A stretch of 64,000 nt of DNA, from the NCBI RefSeq assembly GCF_023856365.1, contig NC_064554.1, positions 8,919,001-8,983,000 on the forward strand. Reading direction: 5' to 3'. Below the pieces are notes generated by a model. It was not told the DNA's origin. It made no database searches and worked only from the letters and a program-made list of their open reading frames with translations. Within the stretch, counting starts at the first letter, position 1. Each line of letters opens with the position of its first letter. Below are positions 53,730-64,000 of this stretch, in pieces. The position numbers were made by a program, and so were the translations under genes. The stretch comes from Brienomyrus brachyistius (lineage: Eukaryota > Chordata > Actinopteri > Osteoglossiformes > Mormyridae).

Positions 53730-56150
53730 GGGGGACGTTTCTCATGGTCTTTCCAGCCAGCTCCCTTTCTGCAGTCTGCCGTGTGCAGACACACAAACTT
53801 ACACACGGCAGCTTTCATGCAGCACTCTGCTCCCAGGAGAAACCCTTCAGGAGGCATATAGGTGCATCACACGACAGGTCTTGGCAATACAGTTGAGCAT
53901 AAAGAGTCACAGTCACAAAGGACTTGGCTGGTTGGTCGAAACAAAATCCTGGTTTGGATTTGTACTTTCTGGACCTGAAATGTCCGCCTCTGCTGGGGTT
54001 TAAGGTGCCGCCATCATCTCCAGTGAAATCCACCACATTCTGAAGTTGTACTCGTGCAAATGAAACACTAATTTGAAAGGAGACTTCACTTTTCTTGGGA
54101 AAGTTTTAATTCGAAGCTCAAACTCCTTGGTCACACTACCTACCACCTTCCCCAGCACAACCCCAGTAGAAATCCCAGTAATAGGCAACTCTAAATAAAT
54201 AATATTCAGGGGAGGGGCATTAAAGAAAAATTCAGTGTGAGAGTGGAAACTTGTGGTCACCATGCTTACGTGAGCCACTCTCGGCTTACTGGAGTTGCCT
54301 ACCATGCCAGTGGACATATATCAAGTCTCCTTGGTGACGTTGTGGAAACCAGTTGAAATTTTGCTGTATATATGGTTTTGGAATGAATGCATGTCACAGG
54401 CAGGAAAAAAGAGCAGTTCTGATCCAGATGATCTAGATCCTGAAGACCAGACTATCACATCCTGTCTGTCTATCTCACATGTGCAAAGCACATTGGAGCA
54501 AGAAGGGAACAAGTGACAGTAGCCATTGTTCTCGACCTCTGTTACCCCTTTCTTTAATGTGGTTTCATTATAAATTACGTTTCATCACATAGTTTGAGTG
54601 CAAAACAAGTGCTTTTTTTGCTCCACTATCTCCTTGATCTTATCTTCTTAACTCGAAGAGTGAAAAAAATTAATAAGGTGGAACGTGCTTTAAATGCTCT
54701 TTTCCTGTGAGCCAGACGCCACGTTAGCAGGACGGGGAAATGGTGGAAATAATAACAGCGACTCAACTGAGAGGACGGTCTCCAGAAGCATGACGCAACA
54801 GGCCGCAAAGACTTACCAACACAACAAAGACAGCTGGGAGCACAAATTAAAAAACAGTTTTTGCTACCTTGTCAGATTTTGCTGCCATTGGCAAAAGATA
54901 CTATTATAAAACACTTTATTTTCGTGCTGTGAAATATTAAATATAAAAACATCTTAGTCTTATATTTGTATTTCATGCACAGTACAGGTGGTTCTTTTGT
55001 ACTGATATTACATTTGAAAATGGGTGTATTTTGTTTTGATATACAAATAAACTGTGAAGTCATTTTAACCAGTTTATGTTCAGTTATGGAGCAACACAGA
55101 CATTCTAAGTGGGTTGCATTATGTAGCATGGAAAAGCCGCCAGAGGCTAGTTAGCTAACTTGATCCAAGGAGTCGAATATTGTTGAAACCTCTTACATCA
55201 AATGCACTCCTTATAGTCAATAAATTGACATCTACACAATGTGAAATTTACTCTCTGATTAGGAATAAATTACTGGGCACTTGCCATTGTGTTGTCATTT
55301 TTTTGCTGCCATTTCAGACATTTTGTACAATAGACAGAAAATGCTACAGTGATACGAGTCCCTCTTCACAATGATAATTGGTGGAGTTTTGAAAATAAGT
55401 AGTATCAATATTAGGAATTGATGTAAGTACAGCTTACACTTCTAAGCTGACGTTACATTTGAAAATAAGCTTACAATAAGAAGGTACACTTGGTATTTTT
55501 AACTGCACGTTTATGTTCAGAAAAAGTGTAACACAGAAATTCTAATTTGGTTAATATTGTGTCATGTGGCAAGGTTTCTGCATCACAGCACTTGCACGTG
55601 TGGTGTTTGCCAGCCTGCCCATCCCCAACCAATACCAACCAGACAAAAGGTCTTGTTCACAATGCAGTGGCATTGTCTATAAAAAGGACTTCAAAATAAG
55701 CCTATTGTTTAATTCCCGGTTACTCTGAAGTATTAATGCATTTTCATTCTCATTGTTTTGCTACAGATGATTTACGGTGGAGACAGACGCTGTATGAGGT
55801 TTCCTTAACTGTTCTTTATTGGGAGATCTTCATACAGGACATGACAGCATACTGTACGTGTGGAAATAGGTGCAGTGAGAGATCAAAATGTTTGACATCT
55901 CTTGATGTCAGGCACATGGATGCAGCACCCAGTGACAATGGCAGTTTGCTGTGTTTTAGTATTAATAATTTTAATATTGAAATTAATGCATTTAGACCAT
56001 ACAGTTTAATAATTAACTGGTAAAATACAGGTTTATGTTAATTTATTTTCCAAACCACCTTTAAATGTAATCTGTATTTATTTTACGGGTCATAGGTCAC
56101 AACTGACAAAACATACTGTATAACGAAGAGTTTATAAAAGGATAAAACAG
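53730..56150. other. Intergenic region, no supported gene
   Basis: Two overlapping - strand frames at 53815-54317 look mildly protein-like but have no splice or homology support. The rest is AT-rich with no recognisable repeat family. Confidence 0.5.
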
Positions 56151-56178
56151 ACAACAGACACAAATGCCGTAGACAGCT

Positions 56179-56184
56179 TTTATT
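56179..56184 (-). terminator. nploc4: nploc4 poly(A) signal candidate
   Basis: AATAAA on the - strand, about 665 bases after the nploc4 stop, giving a plausible 3' UTR of 56846-56160. Confidence 0.55.
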
Positions 56185-56846
56185 GAATTAATGCCGGGCT
56201 TTTACACTTCCTGCTATAGCCGAAAGCTTCATCCATACAGGAATCATCTTCATGCATAAGTAAGGCTAGTAGGGGACCATCTAAGAACAGCAAACTACAT
56301 ACAGCCGCGCATGACACCTTGGTGTCCAACCAGATCAGCGGCTACCTTACGTCCTCAGCATGTTGCGGGGTACAGACGCCCTCCAAGGGATGTACACGTC
56401 CCAGAATCTGTCTATGTAGAGCCTATAGAAGCAAGCTCCAAAACAAACCTTCTTGTGCATTGAAGAGTCCCATCTCTGATTTCTAATATGTTTGACCTGA
56501 AGATCTCAGGGAAGATGGGGCTTCAAACCTCAATGAAGAATGAAGAGTGAAACAAGTGTCCTCCCCAACAGCGAGATACACATACGTCCAAGTGTAAGTG
56601 CACGTCTTAAACGGGCCAAAGAAGCTGAACATGAGAGGGATGGTAAAAAGGCTGCGAGAATTCTAAACTCAATTGAAAAAGCAACATTTCCTAGCAAGCC
56701 CTGGCCAGCTGCTTAAACCGCATTCCAGTTTGGACTCCAGACTGGCCAAACTCCTGCTCCAACGCCCTCCCTCCAGCAGCCCGCTCCATGGCAGACCACA
56801 GGACCAAAGTATAAGGACGCAGATCATGAGGGGGGGCAGATTGCAA

Positions 56847-59800
56847 CTAACTGCGTGGAAGGCTGCACATCTCGCAGAGCTCTGTGCCCGGCTGGTTCAT
56901 GAAGGTGCAGTGTGGGCAGGACCAGAGGGCAAAGGAGGATGTTGGGATGGAGGCCTCGCCCAAGGCTGCATAGTCATCTGCAATAGAAGGCTGCCCACCA
57001 ACAGTACCTGCAAAGGATGGGGGGGGGTGAGAATGCAGAGGCCCACTTCAGAAGAAACACAGTTCAGCAGATCATAAGTCACATCTTAAATCAGTTCCAG
57101 GAGAAGTCAAAACCAGTTAATTCAGAACAGAAACCCTGAGTATTGCTGTAAGTCTGAGAGAGAAACACTTTGAGGGTCCAGAGGATTCATATCCACCATT
57201 CCTCCACATGGATGAAGAGATTTGTAAAGGAAAAGTATCAGTCATGTAGGTCTGTCACTACTCTAGCCAGGATAACTTGAACTAAAGCATCAGTTAAGCT
57301 TAAACATGTACGTAAGCTTTGATGGTCAGATAGTGTGGTATGAAAAATGAAACTTCATAACACTGACTTCCAAAGAACAAACATTAGCTGGTAAGAACAG
57401 GACTGTTTTTCCTCTTGAAAAGTTCAAAAAGCTGTTGTTGAACAATAAACAGTTTTATCAAGCCAGACAGACAGGGGCCCACATCTCTCACCTTCTGGAT
57501 TTGCCAGCTTCATGCCAAATAATTCACTGGTGTATTATGCTCTATTGAATTTCTTTAAAAGAATAACTCCACAAAACACAGGTTTAATATTAAGGGAACC
57601 TGTGGAACAGTGAAAGGTTGAGTTTTATGTATTTGGCCCCAGGACAGACATACCACTTCCAACTATTTATGTGTGCTTCTATCCATGAAGTCATCTTTGG
57701 CTCATGCAATCACCGCAGTCACTGATCTCAGCCACTACTCAAATCAGTGTACTGACCAAGAACGTGGATTGTGCTGGGAAAAGCTCTGTAGAGTGACTGA
57801 AATCTCTGAGGTAATATTCAGACTGATAAAGACTTGCTCTAACATACTGTAGAGCATCCCCAAGCTCCCATACAGCCACCTAGACTCACCGCACAGCTGC
57901 TCAATGGTCGCCCACTGCTCCGATTTCCTCCAGGTCTGAGCCAGCTCCTCATTTGATGTCTTAACTGCATCGAGGAGAAGGCCGATGCTCTCCTGTGAAC
58001 ATAGAGTACCGGAGCACCAAAGATTAGCATTATTGCTAACCTTCACGCTTCTGATAGTTGAGCACTACCCCCGCCCCAGCGCTTTGTGTACTGGCAGCAA
58101 GTATGTAATAGTGATAATCTCTTCCAGAATTCTGGGGGAAATCCAACAGTTCCAAGCAGCACAGACTTTCAATACCCCTTCGTTAAAGTATGGTGGTGGA
58201 TGGCTATGGATGGAAACGTGACGCCTATTTCCCATCTTCTTGCACAATGTTTTGTTCACCATCTCTGATGACGAAACTGGTATTGTAAGACGGCCAGGCA
58301 AAGTCCAGCAAGGCTCTCCAAAGACCCAGACTAAAGGCCTGAGGTTCTACCAGAGGTTCGAAACTGAGCGACTGTAACAGTTTTTTCTTCTTTTTTTACA
58401 AGGAATCACTTACCCTCAGGGGCATGACCTCGTTGGTCACCAGAAATAGCAGAAGGTGGAAGTCAGACACAAGGGCCAGGAAGCACTCTGATGGGCTTTG
58501 AGACAGGTATGAGGCCAGACTGTGGAAATCCTAAACTCAGGAGAGATGCAGGTACACAACATCAGGTAGCTGATTAAGAGAAAAACCTCGGTGTGTATGT
58601 TGATGCTTTCATGTCCCGCTCTTGCCAGGAAGCAATTAAAAAGCAATTAAAAAGGGGAAGCAATTAAAAAGGCCAATAGGATGTTGGGTTACATCTCTAG
58701 GTGTGTGAAGTTTAAGTCAAGGGAGGTGATACTACGATTATATAATTCCTTGGTCAGACACCACCTAGAATATTTTGTGTAGGTTTGGTCACCATACCTT
58801 AAGGAGGACATTGCTGTCTTGGAAAGGGAAACATAGGGCTACAAGAATGATTCCTGGTCTTAGAGGAATGTTTTACGAGGAGAGGTTAGCTGAGCTGAAA
58901 TTGTTCAGTCTCAAGCAAAGGAGACTAAGGTGGGACATGATCTAGGTATATAAGATTCAAACAGGTCTAGATTCTAACAGGTCTAGACCAAAGAGTTACT
59001 TCAATGAGTTCAAATATAAGAACTTAGTGGAAACTTTAAACTGGATTTGAGAAAACACTTCTTTACACAGCGTGTAGTCAGAGTACGGAATAGTCTTCCT
59101 GCCAATGTAGCGCAAGCTAAAACCTTGGGTTCCTTTAAATCAAAGATAGATAAGATTTTAACAAGTGTGAGCTATTAATTCAGTTTTCCCCAAACAAATT
59201 TGATGGGCCGAATGGCCTCCTGTCGTTTGTAAATTTCTTGTGATCTTATCGCAAAAGCCTTTAAACTGAAGCCATGACCATCCTGTCAGTAGTTAGGTTC
59301 AATTAGCAATGATCTTCAAAATCTAAAACCTGGATCTTTCAAACCCTAAAATCTTAACTTAAATCTTTCATGATTACTTTTTTTTACAGACCAGCTAGAT
59401 TTTCCATCTGTGCACTCATCAGTAGCCTCTCCCACTCTCAGCTTAGCATTAATATCTTTCCACAACTCCTGTACTGGAAAGAAAACCCTGAATCCCCCCA
59501 CCCCCAGAGACCCCAGGTATGTGCACTAATTTTGCCTCAAATCGGTTTTCCTGAGCACGCACTGCGTGAACCACGGCTGTGCATGTGTGAGTGGCTGTGC
59601 AGAGTGTATCTGTTGTCTGACTACCTGATGCCATAGTCTCAGCACTGCAGTGTGAGGAAGCATTGAACACTGAGCCACAGACTGTTTGATGTTACAGTTT
59701 TTTGCTAACAAACATTTCTCAATACTGAAGCAGCTTTGTCAAAGCTTTTCACACAGTTAGCATAACACGGTCTATGTGTAATAATCTGAGGATCGCTTTT

Positions 59801-62800
59801 CATTGCTGTTGACATAAAAACCCACTAGTGACCTCATCTCACAAAATCCATGGAGTTTCCCATTTAAATCTTTACATATTCAGAGCTCATTGTTCACATG
59901 CTTACCTACTGTTAAGTTTCAAACTGTTCAAATGTACTTTAGACTGAATCACTGCAATTTTCTACATTACTGCAGTGACAATACTGACATAATTAGGAGA
60001 AAAAAAATATATATATATAGACAGACACAAACACAATATATGTTTCAATATCAGGTGTCATTAATCATGATTAATCACATAAAACTGTGAGATTAATTTT
60101 TTTTTTTTATTAATTCACAGACCTACTATTTAATAATTTAATACGCATCTATTTCATAAAACATCAGGAAAGCTGCGACTGTAACCCTCATACAGTGCAG
60201 CATATTACCCTCCTGCACACAGTCAGATTCTGTTCTGTTCAGGAGATCGCAGGACCCCAGTGTGGTATGACCTAACGAGATCTTCGGTATACTATAGGTC
60301 AGAGAGACTTTTCTCTCTGACCCTTTAGGCAAAGTGTCTTCTGAATATATAACCATGGTTATATATTCAGAAGACACTTTGCCTAAAGGGTCAGAGAGAA
60401 AAGTCTCCCAAGGGCTTTGAAAGTCACTCTACCAGCCATGGGATTTTGACCGGTAATCATGATCACAGGCACCAGAGTCACACACCACCCACACGTCTCT
60501 GAAAGGGGTTAATATGCAGCTTCGCTCTGTCTCAAGGAGGATCACCAACCCTACTAGTACGTCCGTTGACAGCCCTGGGCCATGGGTCCTACTGTGGTTT
60601 ATAAGCCAACTGCCATCTTTGGCTGCCCGCTCCACATCGGAAGCTGACCTCATACCTGTGTCTCGCCCAGCAGGTCCCGGTTCTCAATGGGGAAGCGGCA
60701 TGTGGAGGTGAAGGTGTAGACAGGGTCCTTGGGGAAGGTGGTGGTGATCTGTTGAAGGTTTTCGGTTTACTGGATTGCCAGAGTTGCAGGCAAAGTGCTG
60801 GCAATAACAAGGGCTGGTCAGACTCTATGTGTTGCCATGGGTACTCACATCTATGATCAGGTACTCCACAGGAAGAGGCCTGGCCAGAAAGGTGATGTCA
60901 TTGCCGAATTTATCCTTATCCTGGAGAGAGGCATGAAAACAGAACACTTCAAAACCTTCTATTTCATCAATGTATTCCGAATCGATGCAAATTGTTACCA
61001 GACTGTATGAAAATGAAAATGCAGCTGCATAAACATAGCACACCCTCAAGCCTGCGTGGACATCCACATTAAAAACACATAACGACGTTAAAGATGCCTG
61101 CGTGGCTCAGTGCGTATGGTGCCTGGATCCGTGAGCAGAAAATTGTAGGTTTGATTCCTGTGCTGGATATTGGCTGCCCATGCTGTCTGACCCTAAACTT
61201 TCCTTATTTATACATTGCTTTGGGCTATTAAACAAATATGGAAAATACTATGTGCTATAACTATTGATTCAGGCTCATTTTGCGTCAGATTACATCCATG
61301 AACAAGGAAAGCAGGCGATCATTAACCACCCCCACACTATGACCGGTTGGTTTGCTCTTTGTCCTCTTTCCTCCCCGATAATCACTTTAGCACAGTCTGG
61401 TGGATTGGGGCCGGGCCCTTCGCTCTGGCCTCCACGCAGGAAAAGCCTGCGACCCAATCAGGAACACTGGTCCACCTCGTTACCGGGAGACGGTCCCAGT
61501 GCCATCTGCAGGCTATTGCATCAATGACACTTATTTACGAGTAGAAATTCAGCCGCAGGCAGCCGAAGGAATCCACCGGAGAGCATTTGGATGGAGGCCG
61601 TGGGACTGACTTAGACCTTCCATCTTGCCACACCGATCTGCCTTGCATAACCGAAACTGCACGTTTTTAACTTCAGGAATGATTAGGCAGTGAGTCTGGG
61701 TTCGAGACAAGATGAGTGGATGATCCTCAGTGTGTTTACTGAAACTAGACCGTGCACATATCCAGGTGTGAGAAGTCTACCTTCTCCAGCTGGCATCTTG
61801 TCCTGAGAGACATCTGGTATAGTAATGGCTGTGTGAGTCTAGGTCAGTCTGTCTGTGCGCGTATCTAAGCCTGCTGAGGGTCATACCTTGTAGAAGACAT
61901 CAGGCACATATTGCCCTGTGCTGGACTCCTTGACATAGCCCAGCTCAGGGGCGTAACGGCAGGGTAAGAGGCATTCATCTCTCACCAGCGCCATGCACTG
62001 GTTGGACACCTGGTAGCCCTCGAAGTGTACCTGATTGTCGGGGCCCCCTGTTGGCATAGAGAAAACGAGCAGGAGGATCACGCTCCACGTCGCTGGACAG
62101 ATGCCACCATCCAAGGCTGGTTTACCGAGATTTTAAGTGCTTTATGTGTTGGTAATGTGAGGTGATATATTCTGATGTAGAAAAAAATTTAATGGAAAAG
62201 CTTTAGAGCTCATCCAAGGAAACACATGGAGCTACTCTGAGGTACATTCCAAGCGCAGAGCTGGATCGCGTGACCAGGCACTAAGCCCTAACAGGCCAGC
62301 CCGGTCCGGATCTGACTGGCGGGGGGGGGAAAAAATGAGCCAGTTGCCTAGGAGCCACCACAATCGATGGGCCTTCTCTGGAGGATTTCCCATGGTGCTT
62401 TGCAGCAGAACCTCGTGTTGGCTTTAAGGGAATCACCAAACGGCAGAGCTGTGGGCAGGGGGCATCTCCAAAAGAGATGGGACCTACAAGTTGTTCATGG
62501 GGGGCAGATACATACCTGTCGCCACCACTGTGACAAACTTAGATCCAAAGTGCCCATCGGGGGAGAGACGACAGGGGTTGGGGTGTTTGTTCTGGAAGTA
62601 TCCAGCCATGATGCACTCTTCAGCACTCAGGAAGTAAGAGTCCTGCACATGAAGTTTATGTTGAGAGGGGAAAATCACATTTGTGCCCCATTTCTCAGTC
62701 TTGCAAATACCATGTTGCGTGCTTCTCGAGCTGCGTGCGTGTTTTTCTCTGAGCAGGGCCCTGAGAGTGTGGTGCCGGGCGGGGAGCCTCACCTTGTTCC

Positions 62801-64000
62801 TGGTGAACCATACGGTGCCTTTCCTCACGTCCTCGGAGAGCAGGTCTGTAAATATCCATCCCACCTGTGCCACATGCGGTTTCTGTGAGCTAAACGTCAC
62901 ATGCTATCTCATAACGAATGAGGCGTATAGGGCTATGCAGCTCGCACCTTATGGAGACCTAACCTGGCTGCTATCTCCTCTACCATTGCCTCTTTGGGAT
63001 CTTCCAGAAGCTCCAGGCTGTTCTGTGTTCCTATCTAAACGATACACACACTATATGACACCAACACACCATAAGCCCTACACAGCACCCTCCATTCTGC
63101 CGGTGACGTGTTTGGCCTCTCGGCTGACCTGTGGAGGCTCATAGATGGCAGCCACCTCGGCCCGGATGCCCAGCGGGATGTCCTTGTGCTCGGTGTACCT
63201 GCCATAGAGGTAGCCCATCCGCTGGCTTCCCGCCTTCCGCCAGAAGTCCAGGAAGCGGTCGGCGATGGTGTGGTTCTCAAACATGATGTTGTCCACGTGT
63301 CTGTATTTCTGTGCGACAAGGTGACACCCATAAATAAATCACTTCTGAAGGGGAACACATGCTACCCACACAGGCTACCCCCACAGATGGTACAGTCAGG
63401 GCTTCCCTTATATGCGAGTTGACTTGTCTGTCCTTGAGCATCTGGGAAAGCCAAGGTAACCAGACAGGCCAAAGTTCTGAGATGATGACAGCATTTAACT
63501 AAAGAGAGATGAGCCAAAAGTATATAACAGGTTATATTAGTATATACTGGTCAGCTTCAGTCCAGTGAGCGGAAGAAGGTGAAGCATGGCAGATGCTGAC
63601 GGGGGGTGCAGGGGGCTGCAGACTGAGACGGGGGAGGGGGTGACACTAACCTGCCGGTTGAGGGTGATGGCGCTGGGCTGGCACTTGGTGCAGATGCCGT
63701 CCGGCCACGGTGGGTGGCCCTCACAGCCCGATCGGATCTTACAGCTGATGTTTTCCAAGGCCACGAACTTCCCTCTGAGCAGAGATGGAGAGGGAAAAGA
63801 CGGCTCTATGCCCGAGGCATGGAGGCTCATGGAGGGGGCATGACGAGCGTGAGGCGCTGGCATGCCCAAGGACTGTGGTTTTAGACCAGGTATATTCCTG
63901 AGGGTCAACTCACTTGTCAGCCCCACCAGTCAGCTTGCGGATGTACGCGTGAAAGGACATGTGCTTGACAGGCGGGTCCAGGTGATTCAGGTAGTCCTCG
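56847..64000 (-). CDS. nploc4: NPL4 homologue, ubiquitin-recognition cofactor of p97 (5' end outside window)
   Basis: Twelve coding exons on the - strand: 64000-63914 (partial), 63774-63651, 63308-63129, 63034-62948, 62864-62793, 62642-62516, 62047-61887, 60920-60849, 60748-60656, 58530-58414, 57992-57890 and 57007-56847 (stop). All phases agree, giving about 460 C-terminal residues of a protein of about 600. The zinc-finger part is [21 protein letters not shown]. The NPL4 (MPN-like) domain includes [50 protein letters not shown] and [18 protein letters not shown]. The end is an NZF finger, [18 protein letters not shown], with the ubiquitin-contacting Thr-Phe pair. NPL4 with UFD1 feeds polyubiquitinated substrates to p97/VCP, as in ER-associated degradation. 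The sequence is highly conserved and looks functional. Confidence 0.96.
58560..59250 (+). mobile_element. CR1/L2-type LINE 3' fragment in an nploc4 intron
   Basis: Same family as 48067-49665 (GGTGTGTATGTTGATGCTTT, TTGGTCAGACACCACCTAGA, GGGCCGAATGGCCTCCTG), antisense to nploc4. It has a small internal duplication of AAGCAATTAAAAAG near 58630-58672 and of TCTAACAGGTCTAGA near 58960-58990. Confidence 0.75.
59260..60300. other. nploc4 intron, no other feature
   Basis: Non-coding intron between the exons at 60656-60748 and 58414-58530. It contains a short (TA)n tract near 60008-60019. Confidence 0.6.
60304..60407. repeat. Perfect 104-bp palindrome
   Basis: Two 52-bp arms are exact reverse complements with no spacer, centred on CCATGG at 60355/60356. 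The first mismatch is just outside (A at 60303 against C at 60408). It lies in an nploc4 intron. Confidence 0.95.
61090..61260 (+). mobile_element. Second tRNA-derived SINE family
   Basis: The head GCGTGGCTCAGTGCG is A-box-like and GTAGGTTTGATTCCTG contains a B-box-like site. It is a different family from the V-psiC SINE; a similar head piece is at about 23010. It lies in an nploc4 intron. Confidence 0.5.

Noticed and set aside
53815..54317. Two overlapping - strand ORFs (105 and 73 codons) upstream of the secreted-protein promoter
   Set aside because: They look mildly protein-like but need a frameshift to join, have no splice or homology support and no recognisable motif.
56673..57077. 134-codon + strand ORF
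   Set aside because: Antisense to the last nploc4 coding exon and start of the 3' UTR.
62367..62888. 173-codon + strand ORF
   Set aside because: It is antisense across two nploc4 exons; the - strand has clear homology and splice sites.

Overview
This window comes from a ray-finned fish, most likely a teleost. It carries a germline immunoglobulin light-chain locus in repeated V(n)-J-C cassettes, beside a conserved vertebrate gene (nploc4) on the opposite strand. The V segments end in 12-bp-spacer recombination signals and the J segments begin with 23-bp-spacer signals. That arrangement, the long CDR2 region and the FGQGTKL J motif fit the teleost sigma (L2-type) isotype best; kappa-like is the alternative. 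Fish-type SINEs, several non-LTR retrotransposon families, a Ty3/gypsy element and MITEs support the assignment. I cannot name the species.

Region 1 (1-48 kb) is the light-chain locus; every V, J and C is on the + strand. Cassette 1 (1-14.8 kb) has Va1 (cut by the window edge), Vb1, Vb2 and Vb3, then J1 and C1. Cassette 2 (15.2-29.9 kb) has Vb4, Vb5 and Vb6, then J2 and C2. Cassette 3 (30.5-47.5 kb) has Va2 and Vb7, then J3 and C3. Vb1, Vb2, Vb4 and Vb5 are each followed by a SINE and by a C exon lacking its 5' half, which is joined to a SINE head. These are ~2.3 kb V-psiC modules with no J. The V-J spacers took different insertions: a full-length non-LTR retrotransposon with a 14-bp target duplication in cassette 2, and a gypsy element with apparently identical LTRs plus an expanded ~30-unit C-rich minisatellite in cassette 3. 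The gypsy's empty site is preserved in cassette 1. A short stretch at 47.9-48.07 kb matches the start of a further cassette and is cut off by a LINE.

Region 2 (48-51 kb) is repeat-rich: LINE, MITE-like fold-backs and a GATA microsatellite. Region 3 (51.2-53.7 kb, - strand) holds a predicted four-exon gene for a 170-residue secreted, helix-rich protein that I do not recognise. Its reading phases agree at every splice junction and it has a TATA/GC-box promoter.

Region 4 (56.1-64 kb, - strand) holds the last twelve coding exons of nploc4, the ubiquitin-binding cofactor of the p97/VCP segregase, through the C-terminal zinc finger, stop and a poly(A) signal. Its introns contain a LINE fragment, a tRNA-derived SINE and a perfect 104-bp palindrome.

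For a light chain, one V in a cassette is joined to its downstream J by RAG at the 12/23 signals, and the J is spliced to the C exon. The psiC copies lack a J, the first half of the immunoglobulin fold and the first disulphide cysteine, so they cannot make a normal light chain.
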